The notes under the pieces are model-generated. The model worked only from the letters and a program-made list of their open reading frames with translations, ran no database searches and had not been told where the DNA came from. A stretch of 23,754 bases of DNA from Planctomycetota bacterium (lineage in GTDB: Bacteria; Planctomycetota; Phycisphaerae; FEN-1346): assembly GCA_026386995.1 (NCBI GenBank), contig JAPLMO010000108.1, positions 1 through 23,754 of the forward strand, read 5' to 3'. Made by a program: the position numbers and the translations under genes. This document shows positions 7,601 to 14,347 of the stretch, piece after piece (position 1 is the stretch's first letter; the number at the start of each line of letters is the position of its first letter).

Positions 7601-9323
7601 CAGCCGCCACGGTCGTGGTGCCACCGTACAGGTTCGCGCTGCTGTTGCTCAGGACAAGCGTCCCCGTGCCGGTTTTGGTCAAGCCGCCCGGTCCGGACAC
7701 CGTGCCAGGCAGGGTCAGCGTGCCGGACCAGACGTTTACGTTCGTATTGCTGGCCAGGAAGACGGGGGGCGAGATCGTGTGGCTCCCGCTGGCGACGTTG
7801 ATAATGGCGGGGCCACCGGTGGCCTGCATCGTGATCGTCGGGGCGCCGACCAGCGTGTACGCATTGGCATTGTCGAAGTTCAGGATCCCCACGGTCAGCG
7901 GGACATCGACCGTGATGGTGCGCGCGGGCGCAGCAGGGGTATCCAGGAACGACGCGGCCGCATCGACGCCGTTCGGCACGCCGCCCGCCCAGTTGTCGCC
8001 CAGGGACCACTGGCCGTCGGTGGCGACCGCCCATCGGCTCGTCGATGCCCCCGAAAGTTGCACGCTCCAATTGACGGATTGCTCCAGGAGTTGCCGGTTC
8101 CTCGTCACCCAGTTGTTCGGGTCCGCATCGTAGGCCCTGGCCGTGACGGTGTAACGGCCGGCGCCGTACTGGCCGATGATGTTCTGAATCTGGAATGACC
8201 CGCCCGAGGCGACCGGCGCGCCGTCTATCGACCAGGCCACCTGGATCACCGCGGGGTCAACCACGGTAACCGAGAGGGGGTTCTGCGGGTCGATCACCGG
8301 CGCGGCGTTGGGCGACCACGCATCCAGCGGGCGCACAAGGCTGTAAATATCCAGGATGATCTTCTCGCGGCAGACGGCGTTGAAGGGAACGCCATAGACG
8401 GAGTTCGGGTAGCCGGGGCTGGAGGACCAGTACCCCAAGTTCCTCATCTTGGAATCCACGGACGGACGCCAGATGCCCGTAGTGTAACTACCAAGGCCTC
8501 CTTGGTTAGTGCCGATGACGCCGACAGCCGGCACGTCCTGGTACCCCAGCCACGGGGCCCATTTCGCTCCCGTTTGGTCCGTGCTCAAGTTGACCGCGGC
8601 CGGCTCAGGACCGGTATAGGCCCCCGGGCTATCATACTCATCACCCAGCCCGTTGAACGAATGCCCGAGTTCATGAAGAGCGACCTGCCTGGCGAAGGCA
8701 TCGCCTGCCGCATAGACGGCAAAGGGGCCATAGCCAAACAGCCCGCCTCCCCCGCCATACAGCGTGTCGTTGACGGCGACCACGGGCACCTCGGCCGTGA
8801 AGGGTGCCCCCGCCAGGTTCTGCGCCAAGACGCTCCGGCCCAGGTCCAGGTCAATGTAGAGAAACCGTTGCGGGCCGCCGCCGTAACCGTAGCCGGCGTT
8901 CAGGGCCGTGTTGCGGGGTTGGGGCAACTGTGAACCATTGTCCGCTCCGGACTCGGCGGACACGACGTCTATGCGCCAGGTGTTGAAGAATCTCCGGTAC
9001 TGCACGTATGGATCCCGTTCGTACAGGTCAAAGTTGATCGGCGGCGGGGGCGCAGGGGGGGGGAATGGGGCGATAGGAGGGGGCTGCGGCCCGAACAGGT
9101 AGGTCCAGAGCGTCTGGACGTCGTTCCAATAAGTAGTGGGAATCTGGTCCGACGTATAGCCATCCCCCATGAAGACCATGTCCACGCGGTTGGATGACGG
9201 CCCCGTGACACCGACCGGGAAGTACTGGCCCTGCAAAGAGGCGGGGCTCAGCGCAAACAGGCCGACGGACAACAGGACGCACAGAACGGTGAGACTTGCC
9301 GACTTTCTCCGGGTCGGGAGCAT
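4626..9323 (-). CDS. Giant secreted PEP-CTERM protein with M64-type metallopeptidase domain and beta-strand repeats
   Basis: I chose the ATG at 9323 because GCGAGG lies 6 nt upstream and it opens a typical signal peptide (MLPTRRKSASLTV, then a Leu-rich core, cut near LQGQ). The product has 1565 residues. Residues about 35-330 resemble M64 (IgA peptidase-like) zinc metallopeptidases: VDMVFMGDGYT near the start, and HELGHSFNGLGDEY at 217-230 supplying HExxH plus the downstream DEY. A proline-rich loop near residues 80-95 is unusual. An Ig-like segment follows (about 340-425), then a long autotransporter-type beta-strand repeat region from about 438, with many LTKxGxGTLxLSxxNTYTGPTTV units, three of them in long repeats. 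The end is a PEP-CTERM tail (VPEPATLGLLALGG, hydrophobic stretch, RRK) for exosortase-dependent sorting. It probably acts outside the cell as a surface-displayed protease. Substrate unknown. Confidence 0.92.
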   Translation of the reverse strand: MLPTRRKSASLTVLCVLLSVGLFALSPASLQGQYFPVGVTGPSSNRVDMVFMGDGYTSDQIPTTYWNDVQTLWTYLFGPQPPPIAPFPPPAPPPPINFDLYERDPYVQYRRFFNTWRIDVVSAESGADNGSQLPQPRNTALNAGYGYGGGPQRFLYIDLDLGRSVLAQNLAGAPFTAEVPVVAVNDTLYGGGGGLFGYGPFAVYAAGDAFARQVALHELGHSFNGLGDEYDSPGAYTGPEPAAVNLSTDQTGAKWAPWLGYQDVPAVGVIGTNQGGLGSYTTGIWRPSVDSKMRNLGYWSSSPGYPNSVYGVPFNAVCREKIILDIYSLVRPLDAWSPNAAPVIDPQNPLSVTVVDPAVIQVAWSIDGAPVASGGSFQIQNIIGQYGAGRYTVTARAYDADPNNWVTRNRQLLEQSVNWSVQLSGASTSRWAVATDGQWSLGDNWAGGVPNGVDAAASFLDTPAAPARTITVDVPLTVGILNFDNANAYTLVGAPTITMQATGGPAIINVASGSHTISPPVFLASNTNVNVWSGTLTLPGTVSGPGGLTKTGTGTLVLSNSSANLYGGTTTVAAGVLRANFGAGLSPTSNLTLAGGVLEGLGVTFTPGLGVGAGQVQWTGSGGFSAFDGLMTVNIGGNPTPQTLTWGVGGFVPSGSALVFGSSTANNQTLFLNLVDLNGGTETVTVLDNPNTSADFATLAGVLSNGGLTKGGPGTLVLAVANNYTGPTTVNAGTLAYGVANAINPGSAVTVNGGTFDIGLYPATVGTVTLNGGSIVGGTAAGLVSTASYEVRSGTITAVLGGPAPLNKADPYGTVVLATGANTYTGPTTIYGGALQAWGVGGAGLPATSNLTLAGGVLEGTGNVTFSRSLGQGPNQVQWTYSGGFSASGGVMTVNIGGNPTPDILTWGVGNFVPTTGGLVFGSLTAANETRFLNPIDLADGVRTVTVNDNPDTNTDFATLAGVLSNGGLTKDGPGRLVLTAANTYGGLTTIDGGGTLQANSGAGLPTDSNLVFIDGVLQGVRAVTFIRGLGIGRDQVQWMVRGGFSAYGGLMTVNIGGSSTPNTLTWNVGSFVPDFCELIFGSDTADNETRFLNPIDLNRRTRTVRVNDNPSTSADFATLVGRLSNGGLAKEGTGTLTLSGANTYTGPTTVNAGTLQAGIASVANTSGAFGNNSAVTLANTAGVSIDLNGFDTQIGSLTGGGAAGGNVALGAKTLTVGGDNTNRAAYAGVISGTSGSITKIGTGTLTLSGVNTYTGGTTVSEGTLLVENTAGSGTGTGAVTVGAATLSGTGFINGPVILTGDSTLIGGTPTSTGTLTLSNTLTIRGDANQLPSGTVLTGGNVTIDLGAVFIINGTLGGEIGTLIVYGTLLGKGTIGKAVSIEAGGTISPGAPSTILTVGQVLAAETPQNFSFEIGAPTPDYTNPASSVNDVLRLTSETLPFANATGDAPAGLTADTVIDVYFLFNDPPGGEYKAEFFAGTDYSEAIADATFQYWRLDPRGQRLHNSNFFSPLDGSLVDWSVVPETATFDGAPASGYITAFTVVPEPATLGLLALGGLGALLLRRK
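5890..7563 (-). repeat. Three long repeats inside the M64/PEP-CTERM gene
   Basis: Three copies of a unit of roughly 130-140 residues are seen, at about 7563-7150, 6783-6370 and 6310-5890. Each reads SNLTLAGGVLEG (degenerate in the third), then QVQW, GGFSA, MTVNIGG, LTWxVGxFVP, a NPxTxxDFATL motif and LSNGGLTKxGxGxLxL. Copies one and two are separated by an extra stretch of PATR-like sequence, and copies two and three are nearly adjacent. The similarity extends to DNA, for example the shared GCCGGCCAAGGTCAGGTTGC near 7538 and 6768. This suggests growth by internal duplication and makes the region prone to recombination or misassembly. Confidence 0.85.
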
Positions 9324-9442
9324 GGCCGACCTCGCTTTCTTCGGGGGCTTGCCGGATAGCCCCTCGAGTAGGAGTGCCGACAGCATAAGGTCGTATGGGC
9401 AGATACCGCCGCGCGCCCCGGATGCCGGTGCGGCTCTCCTAT

Positions 9443-9471
9443 ACTTTACCTCAATAATAGGCCAAAGTCAA
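9443..9471 (-). promoter_or_regulatory. Sigma-70-type promoter for the M64/PEP-CTERM gene
   Basis: On the minus strand, TTGACT (9471-9466) and TAAAGT (9448-9443) are separated by 17 nt, in an AT-richer patch that contrasts with the surrounding DNA. It lies about 120 nt upstream of the chosen start at 9323. The -35 box continues as TTGACTTTG, like the promoter of the five-gene array at 10721. Confidence 0.55.
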
Positions 9472-9841
9472 ATCAGAAACGCCAGGAGTTTCCCCACGCC
9501 TTGTCAGGTCGGCGGTCTGGCGAACGCGAGGACGAGTTGGCCGGGGTCGGAGGGCGGCAGTGCTCCGCCCCTCCCTCCGGCCCAGCCAGCGCATCAACAA
9601 CCGATTCTCTCATAACACTTGGTACAAGAATCGGGAAGGGGTCAGCCCCTACCGAAACCCCCATCCGGCCCCACGAACGTGATGGTTCAGGCAACCTGGT
9701 GGGCCTCTTCGGAGTCCATGGGTCCATCGATGGCGTCTCGGTCGCGCAGCAGAAACCGCGGGGCCGTTCAAAGGCAAAGGCCTCGGCGACCTGCGGCGGC
9801 CGCCTCAGCGACCGCCGCGTCCGTCCATAGTCGTCCGGCAC
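9472..9841. other. Non-coding stretch with one inverted repeat
   Basis: No frame here reads like protein. A minus-strand frame starting with GTG right after the upstream stop (MPDDYGRTRRSLRR) has an Arg/Pro/Ser-rich composition typical of a spurious ORF. An 8-bp inverted repeat CCGATTCT/AGAATCGG spans 9601-9634 with an 18-nt loop, next to AAGGGGTCAGCCCCTACC. This may be a degenerate dispersed repeat. Confidence 0.35.
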
Positions 9842-10096
9842 CTACTCCGCCTCCTTCTCCACCAGCGAAACAAACTCTCTTGCCTTAAAGACCACGAGTT
9901 CCAGGTCCGCCAGTTCCCGACGGTTGAATCGGTTCGTGGATTGCCAGACGCCCTGCGCGTCCTTGAACCGCTTCTCCACGCGCACGCTGAAGACCTCAAA
10001 CGGCTCGTCCCCTTGGCCGGGGATCTCGTCCCGCCAGATGCTCGCCCGGACACCTCCGGCCAGGAACTCCTTTACGGGTTTATCACCTTGTGCCAT
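9842..10096 (-). CDS. Small hypothetical protein, 84 residues
   Basis: The start at 10096 is chosen over one 11 codons upstream because a near-perfect ribosome binding site (AGGAGGTGA) lies just before it. The product reads MAQGDKPVKEFLAGGVRASI, then WRDEIPGQGDEPFEVFSVRV, a stretch with aromatic/charged alternation, and ends VSLVEKEAE. It looks like a compact alpha/beta protein without signal peptide or membrane segment. I associate small proteins of this pattern with accessory or mobile DNA of planctomycetes but cannot give a function. It is probably transcribed separately from the upstream 104-residue gene, because an intrinsic terminator lies between them. Confidence 0.7.
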   Translation of the reverse strand: MAQGDKPVKEFLAGGVRASIWRDEIPGQGDEPFEVFSVRVEKRFKDAQGVWQSTNRFNRRELADLELVVFKAREFVSLVEKEAE

Positions 10097-10148
10097 ACAA
10101 TCACCTCCTCTCAACTTCAAATCGAGCAATTCTCTGCCCGAGAGTATG

Positions 10149-10181
10149 AAAGGGCCTGGCCCGCCGAAGCGGGCAAGGCCC
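10149..10181 (-). terminator. Intrinsic terminator of the 104-residue gene
   Basis: Read on the minus strand, a 13-bp stem with one mismatch (arms at 10169-10181 and 10152-10164) is capped by a TTCG tetraloop and followed by TTTC. It starts about 10 nt beyond the stop of the 104-residue gene. This is a textbook rho-independent terminator, except that the T-run is short. Confidence 0.75.
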
Positions 10182-10191
10182 CACCGGCCCC

Positions 10192-10506
10192 TTAGACTTC
10201 CTGCTCCGCCGCTACGCGCTGGGCCTTCTGCATCGCCACCTCGGTTGCCTGTGCCAGCAGCGTCCCTCCTTCGCCCACGTAGGTCGGCAGCGGAAGCCCC
10301 CAGGCCAACTGCATGGCTATCGCCAGCGGATAGACCTTCTGCGTGCAGGCCTTGGCGGTCCCGTCCGCATCCACAACCACCAAGTACGCCTCCCGGTCGT
10401 CGCCGAGACCCCGGCGGACCACCAGTTCCTTGTAGTTCTCCTCGCCCACCGGTTCCCAGTCCCGCGCACTATACCCCGGATCGCTCCGAAGCTCTTCGGG
10501 TCGCAC
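10192..10506 (-). CDS. Hypothetical protein, about 104 residues
   Basis: A continuous coding-like frame reads YSARDWEPVGEENYKELVVR, then DREAYLVVVDADGTAKACTQ and KVYPLAIAMQLAWGLPLPTY, ending in an Ala/Gln helix (QATEVAMQKAQRVAAEQEV). No signal peptide is seen. I do not recognise the family. The 5' end is uncertain: the GTG at 10506 has no clear ribosome binding site and a stop lies 12 codons further up, so the gene may be 5'-truncated. A strong terminator follows it. It belongs with the 84-residue gene as accessory-type DNA between two PEP-CTERM loci. Confidence 0.6.
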   Translation of the reverse strand: MRPEELRSDPGYSARDWEPVGEENYKELVVRRGLGDDREAYLVVVDADGTAKACTQKVYPLAIAMQLAWGLPLPTYVGEGGTLLAQATEVAMQKAQRVAAEQEV

Positions 10507-10530
10507 GGCCAGAGGCCGTGGGTTTAGCTC

Positions 10531-10650
10531 GTGCTAAGGCTGGATGGCGGTTCCGTGCGAGCCGTCGGCACGCCCTACTCATCCATCATCCGCCGCCGGT
10601 GCCGGTGTCTGGACTGCGGGCAAGTTCGGGTTGACAAGGAATACGCCTGA
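10531..10650 (+). pseudogene. C-terminal half of a zinc-ribbon protein
   Basis: A short plus-strand frame ending at the TGA at 10648-10650 reads GTPYSSIIRRRCRCLDCGQV, then RVDKEYA. The CxxC pair behind an Arg run looks like the second half of a small zinc ribbon. The matching N-terminal CxxC is absent, and upstream the frame meets a stop at 10525. It is therefore probably a leftover of a gene broken during rearrangement. A chance ORF cannot be excluded at this length. Confidence 0.35.
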
Positions 10651-10680
10651 AGGCAGGGCGCTCCGGTCAGCAGTGCCAAC

Positions 10681-10716
10681 TGAGGGCGTTTTTGAGGCCA
10701 TTGTTGAGGGCATTTT
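10681..10716 (+). repeat. Three 12-nt direct repeats next to a -35 box
   Basis: TGAGGGCGTTTT (10681-10692), TGAGGCCATTGT (10693-10704) and TGAGGGCATTTT (10705-10716) follow each other without gaps and end 4 nt before the TTGACT box. The near-helical 12-nt spacing and position suggest binding sites for an activator or other transcription factor of the PEP-CTERM array. Confidence 0.6.
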
Positions 10717-10720
10717 GTTC

Positions 10721-10748
10721 TTGACTTTGCCGAATTGCATATCATAGT
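10721..10748 (+). promoter_or_regulatory. Promoter of the PEP-CTERM array
   Basis: TTGACT (10721-10726) and CATAGT (10743-10748) are 16 nt apart, in a locally AT-rich segment. Immediately upstream are three 12-nt repeats, and downstream a structured leader of about 200 nt. The extended -35 TTGACTTTG and a GGCATTT starting 12 nt before it also occur at the M64/PEP-CTERM promoter (GGCGTTT, TTGACTTTG), hinting at shared control. Confidence 0.5.
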
Positions 10749-10771
10749 GGCATTGTCAAATAAACGTGGGC

Positions 10772-10805
10772 CGCTTTTGCTAAGGGGGCGAAAGCGAAAC
10801 CCTCC
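10772..10805 (+). ncRNA. Candidate leader RNA pseudoknot
   Basis: CGCTTTTGC (10772-10780) pairs with GCGAAAGCG (10788-10796) over 9 bp with one G-U. The loop TAAGGGG can pair with CCCTCC (10800-10805), giving an H-type pseudoknot. The same CCCTCC could instead pair with the GGGGG that forms the 5' arm of the terminator hairpin at 10814-10848, a possible terminator/antiterminator switch. It matches no riboswitch class I know. Confidence 0.4.
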
Positions 10806-10813
10806 ATAACTCA

Positions 10814-10854
10814 AGGGCGACCGGGGGAGCATATGCTCCGGGCGCCCTATTTTT
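10814..10854 (+). terminator. Terminator-like hairpin in the leader of the array
   Basis: AGGGCG (10814-10819) pairs with CGCCCT (10843-10848), enclosing the self-complementary GGAGCATATGCTCC, and is followed by ATTTTTATTGATT. It lies between the candidate promoter and the first gene of the array, with no other promoter visible after it. It is therefore more likely an attenuator than the end of a transcript. Confidence 0.6.
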
Positions 10855-10959
10855 ATTGATTGATTCTTGCGGATGGGCAGGCGCGCGGGCGCTCCGGGCG
10901 ACCTGCGGCAGGCCGACGATGGGCGAAGCAGGGGCGCACCAGAACAAGGGGAGCGTAAC

Positions 10960-13900
10960 ATGACGCGCACGACCTCGTGGATGGGATTGATGTTGGTTGC
11001 CGTCGTCGCGCTGGGGGGGGCCGGCGAGGCCCTGGCCCAGACGCCCCTGTCGTACTTCACGGGCCTGGGCTTCCCTTCCGGCGGCCCCATAAGTTTAAGT
11101 TTTGCCACCGGCGTCTCCACATGGCGAGAGGACACATCGGAATCCGAATATTCCCTGTTCCTGCGGGTCGTCGGGTCCAGCAACCTGGGCAACCCCAACG
11201 GCCTCGAAGGTTTCTTCACCGACTGGCAACAGGCCGTGACGCCGGGGGGAACGTCGGTAAGCCCCCTCGCGCCAACCCCGACACCCCTGTCCCCTGGCAA
11301 AGCCTACCAGCCGGCGGCGATAGCGGCCGGTAATCCGAAAATTACCGTCGGCACGATGTACACTACCAGCCCCAAGGCGTACCGGATGGATACGGGCATG
11401 CTGTCGCTCTTGTCCTCCGGCATAAGAGCGATGGCCGTCTCGGCCGATGGAACAGTGACGGTCGGGCGCAGCACAACGTCCGGTGGTCGCCCCGTCATGT
11501 GGATGAACCCTGGCAGCCCAGCCATCCCCGCCGGTCCGCTGGCGCTGGGCTCGGCCTATGCCGTATCGGATGACGGCAGCGTCGTCGCCGGTGTGGAGGG
11601 CGGCGGCGGGGGGTGGGCGTACAAATGGTCCGCGGGCGTGACGACATACCTGGGTTTCAGCGCGATCCCCATCATGGCGTTTAGCCCGTCGGAACCGCCG
11701 GTGGCGGTCATTGGCATATCGAGCGACGGGTCGGCCATCGTCTCCAACCGCACCTGGGACAACCCCGCCGAGCACCAGGCCGTGGCCGTCCGCTGGACGG
11801 GCGGCGCCACGACCGACCTGGGCTGGCTCAATTCCACCGACGCGTTCAGCCATGCCACGGCCGTCAGCGGCGACGGCGCCGTCGCCGTGGGCTTCAGCGG
11901 CAACGATTTCACTTGTTTCTCCGGTGCAAACGCCGCCTTTGTGTGGGATGCCGTCGGCGGCATGCAAAATCTCCAAAACGTCCTGGCCGGCAACTACGAC
12001 CTCAGCAGCCAACTGAAAGGATGGACCCTTACACAGGCCACCGCCATCAGCCGCGACCGCACAGCGGTCGTCGGAAACGGCCTCAACCCGAACGGGGAAC
12101 TGGAGGCCTGGCTGGCCTGGCTGCCGGGCGGCCTGTTGATGTCGGAGGAACCGCCGCCGCCGCCCCCGCCGCCGCCCCCGCCCCCGGGGCCCCGCCGCCT
12201 CTCTTGGGTCGGCGGCGGCAGCACCCAGTTCAACAACCCCGCCAACTGGTTCGATGTGGCGATCGGGCAAATCACCACCCTCGCGCCGCGGGCCGAGGAT
12301 GCCGTGGAATTGAACCTCACGGGCCCAATCGTGCTCCCCGCCCTGGGACAAACGAGCACCGACGTCAGCATCTGGACGACCGGCAGCATCAACTTCGACC
12401 TGAACGGGGCAACCTGGACGATGATGGCCGTCTCGGACGGGGGAACCGGTTGGTATCCCGCCTTGCAGATTTCCGGCAGTTCGGCGGGCAACATCACCTT
12501 CCGAAACGGCACGGTCAGCGCCTCCGACAATGGACGCGCCTTTATGTCGCTCTACACGTCGACCCTGAACATCGAGTCCGACGCGGTGTTACAGGCGGAT
12601 GGCGGCACCGATGTCAACGGCGGCGGTCATCTGAATATCCGCGGCGCGTTAACCGGCGGCCTTATCGTGTCAGAGGGCAGCGTGCTCGTCAGCGGCCCCA
12701 CGGCCTCCGTCCAAGGCATTACGGCGAACTGGATAAACAATGCCTACATCGCGACGACCGGCCACGGCCTTCTGACCATCGAAAACGGCGCCGCGTTCTC
12801 GATGGGAGAAGTACAAATTGGCTGCGGCTACGCCACGTCTGGCGGAGAGGTCGTCGTCACCGGCTCTGGCTCGCGCCTGGAGACGGGCTACACCTTAGGG
12901 TTGACGACTGGCGGGTTGCTGGCTGTGGGCACCAGCACAGCAGGCTCCGGCACGCTGCGCGTCGAGAACGGCGGCGCCGCCAAGAGCAGAAAGTCCGTCT
13001 GCATCGCTTACAGTCAGGGTGCCACGGGCCTGGCCACCGTCAACGGCACAGCATCCAGCCTGACGGCCGACCGGGACCTGCACGTCGGCGGCCACGGCGA
13101 CAATAACTTTGGTGGTACGGCCGCCGTCGGCGGCACCGGCATGCTGCGGATCGAAAACGGCGGCTCTGTGACCGCCGGCGACGCCGCCAAGGTCTGGACG
13201 CCGGGCCAGGTCGTTCTCGACAACGGCACCCTGACCGTCGGCAAGACCGTCTCGGGCAACTGGGTGCCCGGAACCCTGACCAACGAGGGCGCCGTGGGCG
13301 GCACCGGCCTGATCAACGCCAACGTCCTCAACCGCGGCACGCTATCGCCCGGCAATTCGCCCGGCCTGTTGACCATCCAGGGCACGTTCACCCAGGAAGC
13401 GGCCGGCTCGCTCCTTATGGAAATCGCCACCTCCGGAATCGACCGCCTGGACGTCCAAGGCACGGCCATGGTGCGCGGCGGCCTGCGCCTGGCATTCCTG
13501 AACGGCTACGAGCCCGCCCTCGGCCAGTGGCAGAACCTGATGACCTTCGACCCCCAGGGGTCGCAGGTCCGGTTTGACTCGATTTCCATGACCGGCCTGG
13601 GTTTGGACCGGTACCTGGAGACGGCGACCGATGCCGGCACATACCGCATGCGCCTCCTCGCCGGTGTGCCGCAGGGCATCTTCAGCGGCGACTTCGGCGA
13701 CTTCCAGCCGGGCCAGAACGTCGGCGACGCGTTGCCCGGCTTCGGCATCGACGCGGCGGCCACCGGCGGCGTGGTACTCGTGCTCGACCCGGACAACCCC
13801 ACCCACACCGTCCTGAGGATCTACGACTCCGACCCCGCCGGACAGCCCGTCCTCATCTACAGGCCGATGACCCTGGCCGAGAGCGTCACCGTCGAATTCA

Positions 13901-14214
13901 CATACCGGTTCCTGACGGACGGCAAACTCCAACTCATTGTGGGCGGCATCGTCATCGACACCCTGCCGGCGCCGGCCGATACCCCCGGCGTGGACGACCC
14001 GGGACGCGACAGTTTCGCCTCCTTCAGCCGCTCCTACGATCTGGATTCCCTGGGCCTGACGGGCAACGAGACGTTCACCCTGCGGTTGACAAACGCCGGC
14101 GACCCTGAGATTCTCCTGGGTGACCTGAAGGTTCTGACGACGCCCGAACCGGCGACGCTGTCGCTTCTCGCCCTGGGCGGGCTGGCAATGCTGCGGCGGC
14201 AGAAGAGGACCTGA
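10960..14214 (+). CDS. PEP-CTERM protein with HAF-like repeats and beta-helix repeats (array gene 1)
   Basis: The start at 10960 has AAGGGGAG at good spacing and opens a signal peptide (MTRTTSWMGLMLVAVVALGG, cut near ALAQ). Of 1084 residues, about 110-390 carry HAF-like repeats (AMAVSADGTVTVGRS, AYAVSDDGSVVAGV, ATAVSGDGAVAVGF). A run of twelve prolines at about 400-411 acts as a hinge. From about 412 comes a beta-helix region opened by a W-GGG-NWFD motif, ending with GTLSPGNSPGLLTIQGTF near 793. A separate C-terminal beta-sandwich starts near 910 (GDFGDFQPGQN). The tail TPEPATLSLLALGG, hydrophobic stretch and RRQKR is a PEP-CTERM signal. The protein should be exported and anchored or released by an exosortase. 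It heads the array, and unlike genes 2-5 its signal peptide is not of the MIS type. Function beyond the cell surface is unknown. Confidence 0.92.
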   Translation: MTRTTSWMGLMLVAVVALGGAGEALAQTPLSYFTGLGFPSGGPISLSFATGVSTWREDTSESEYSLFLRVVGSSNLGNPNGLEGFFTDWQQAVTPGGTSVSPLAPTPTPLSPGKAYQPAAIAAGNPKITVGTMYTTSPKAYRMDTGMLSLLSSGIRAMAVSADGTVTVGRSTTSGGRPVMWMNPGSPAIPAGPLALGSAYAVSDDGSVVAGVEGGGGGWAYKWSAGVTTYLGFSAIPIMAFSPSEPPVAVIGISSDGSAIVSNRTWDNPAEHQAVAVRWTGGATTDLGWLNSTDAFSHATAVSGDGAVAVGFSGNDFTCFSGANAAFVWDAVGGMQNLQNVLAGNYDLSSQLKGWTLTQATAISRDRTAVVGNGLNPNGELEAWLAWLPGGLLMSEEPPPPPPPPPPPPGPRRLSWVGGGSTQFNNPANWFDVAIGQITTLAPRAEDAVELNLTGPIVLPALGQTSTDVSIWTTGSINFDLNGATWTMMAVSDGGTGWYPALQISGSSAGNITFRNGTVSASDNGRAFMSLYTSTLNIESDAVLQADGGTDVNGGGHLNIRGALTGGLIVSEGSVLVSGPTASVQGITANWINNAYIATTGHGLLTIENGAAFSMGEVQIGCGYATSGGEVVVTGSGSRLETGYTLGLTTGGLLAVGTSTAGSGTLRVENGGAAKSRKSVCIAYSQGATGLATVNGTASSLTADRDLHVGGHGDNNFGGTAAVGGTGMLRIENGGSVTAGDAAKVWTPGQVVLDNGTLTVGKTVSGNWVPGTLTNEGAVGGTGLINANVLNRGTLSPGNSPGLLTIQGTFTQEAAGSLLMEIATSGIDRLDVQGTAMVRGGLRLAFLNGYEPALGQWQNLMTFDPQGSQVRFDSISMTGLGLDRYLETATDAGTYRMRLLAGVPQGIFSGDFGDFQPGQNVGDALPGFGIDAAATGGVVLVLDPDNPTHTVLRIYDSDPAGQPVLIYRPMTLAESVTVEFTYRFLTDGKLQLIVGGIVIDTLPAPADTPGVDDPGRDSFASFSRSYDLDSLGLTGNETFTLRLTNAGDPEILLGDLKVLTTPEPATLSLLALGGLAMLRRQKRT

Positions 14215-14347
14215 TTGATTGGCGGCTCTGCCGTCCGGCGGGGGTCGGGCGGCGGGGCTGAGAACAAGAGAGGATGACCGGGGGAGATCGGCCGCACGGC
14301 CGGTTTCCCCCTTTTTCTTTGGAACGCATGGCACAAGGAGATTGGCA
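14215..14347 (+). promoter_or_regulatory. Array junction element A
   Basis: This 133-nt spacer begins with TTGATT, then GGCGGC, which can pair with GCCGTC through a G-U. The latter can alternatively pair with CGGGCGGC downstream. A conserved GGGCTGAGAACAAGAGAGGA box precedes a hairpin at 14280-14311 (GGGGGA...TCCCCC around CGGCCG arms) and TTTTTCTTT. AAGGAG (14335-14340) is the ribosome binding site of gene 2. A 7-codon frame (MAQGDWQ) from the ATG at 14328 ends in a TGA overlapping the start codon of gene 2. No sigma-70 boxes are seen. Confidence 0.65.

Noticed and set aside
9473..9841. Minus-strand ORF of 122 codons directly behind the 84-residue gene
   Set aside because: The composition is rich in Arg, Pro and Ser without a structured pattern, and the M64 promoter lies just beyond its end. 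It is more likely non-coding.
10681..10770. Sigma-54 promoter, as known for some PEP-CTERM genes in proteobacteria
   Set aside because: No GG and GC pair at the proper -24/-12 spacing was found; the TTGACT-type boxes fit better.
10772..10805. Possible cyclic di-GMP or other known riboswitch before array gene 1
   Set aside because: The GAAA and GCGAAA bits are suggestive, but the conserved core of the known classes is not there. It is kept only as an unnamed structured leader.
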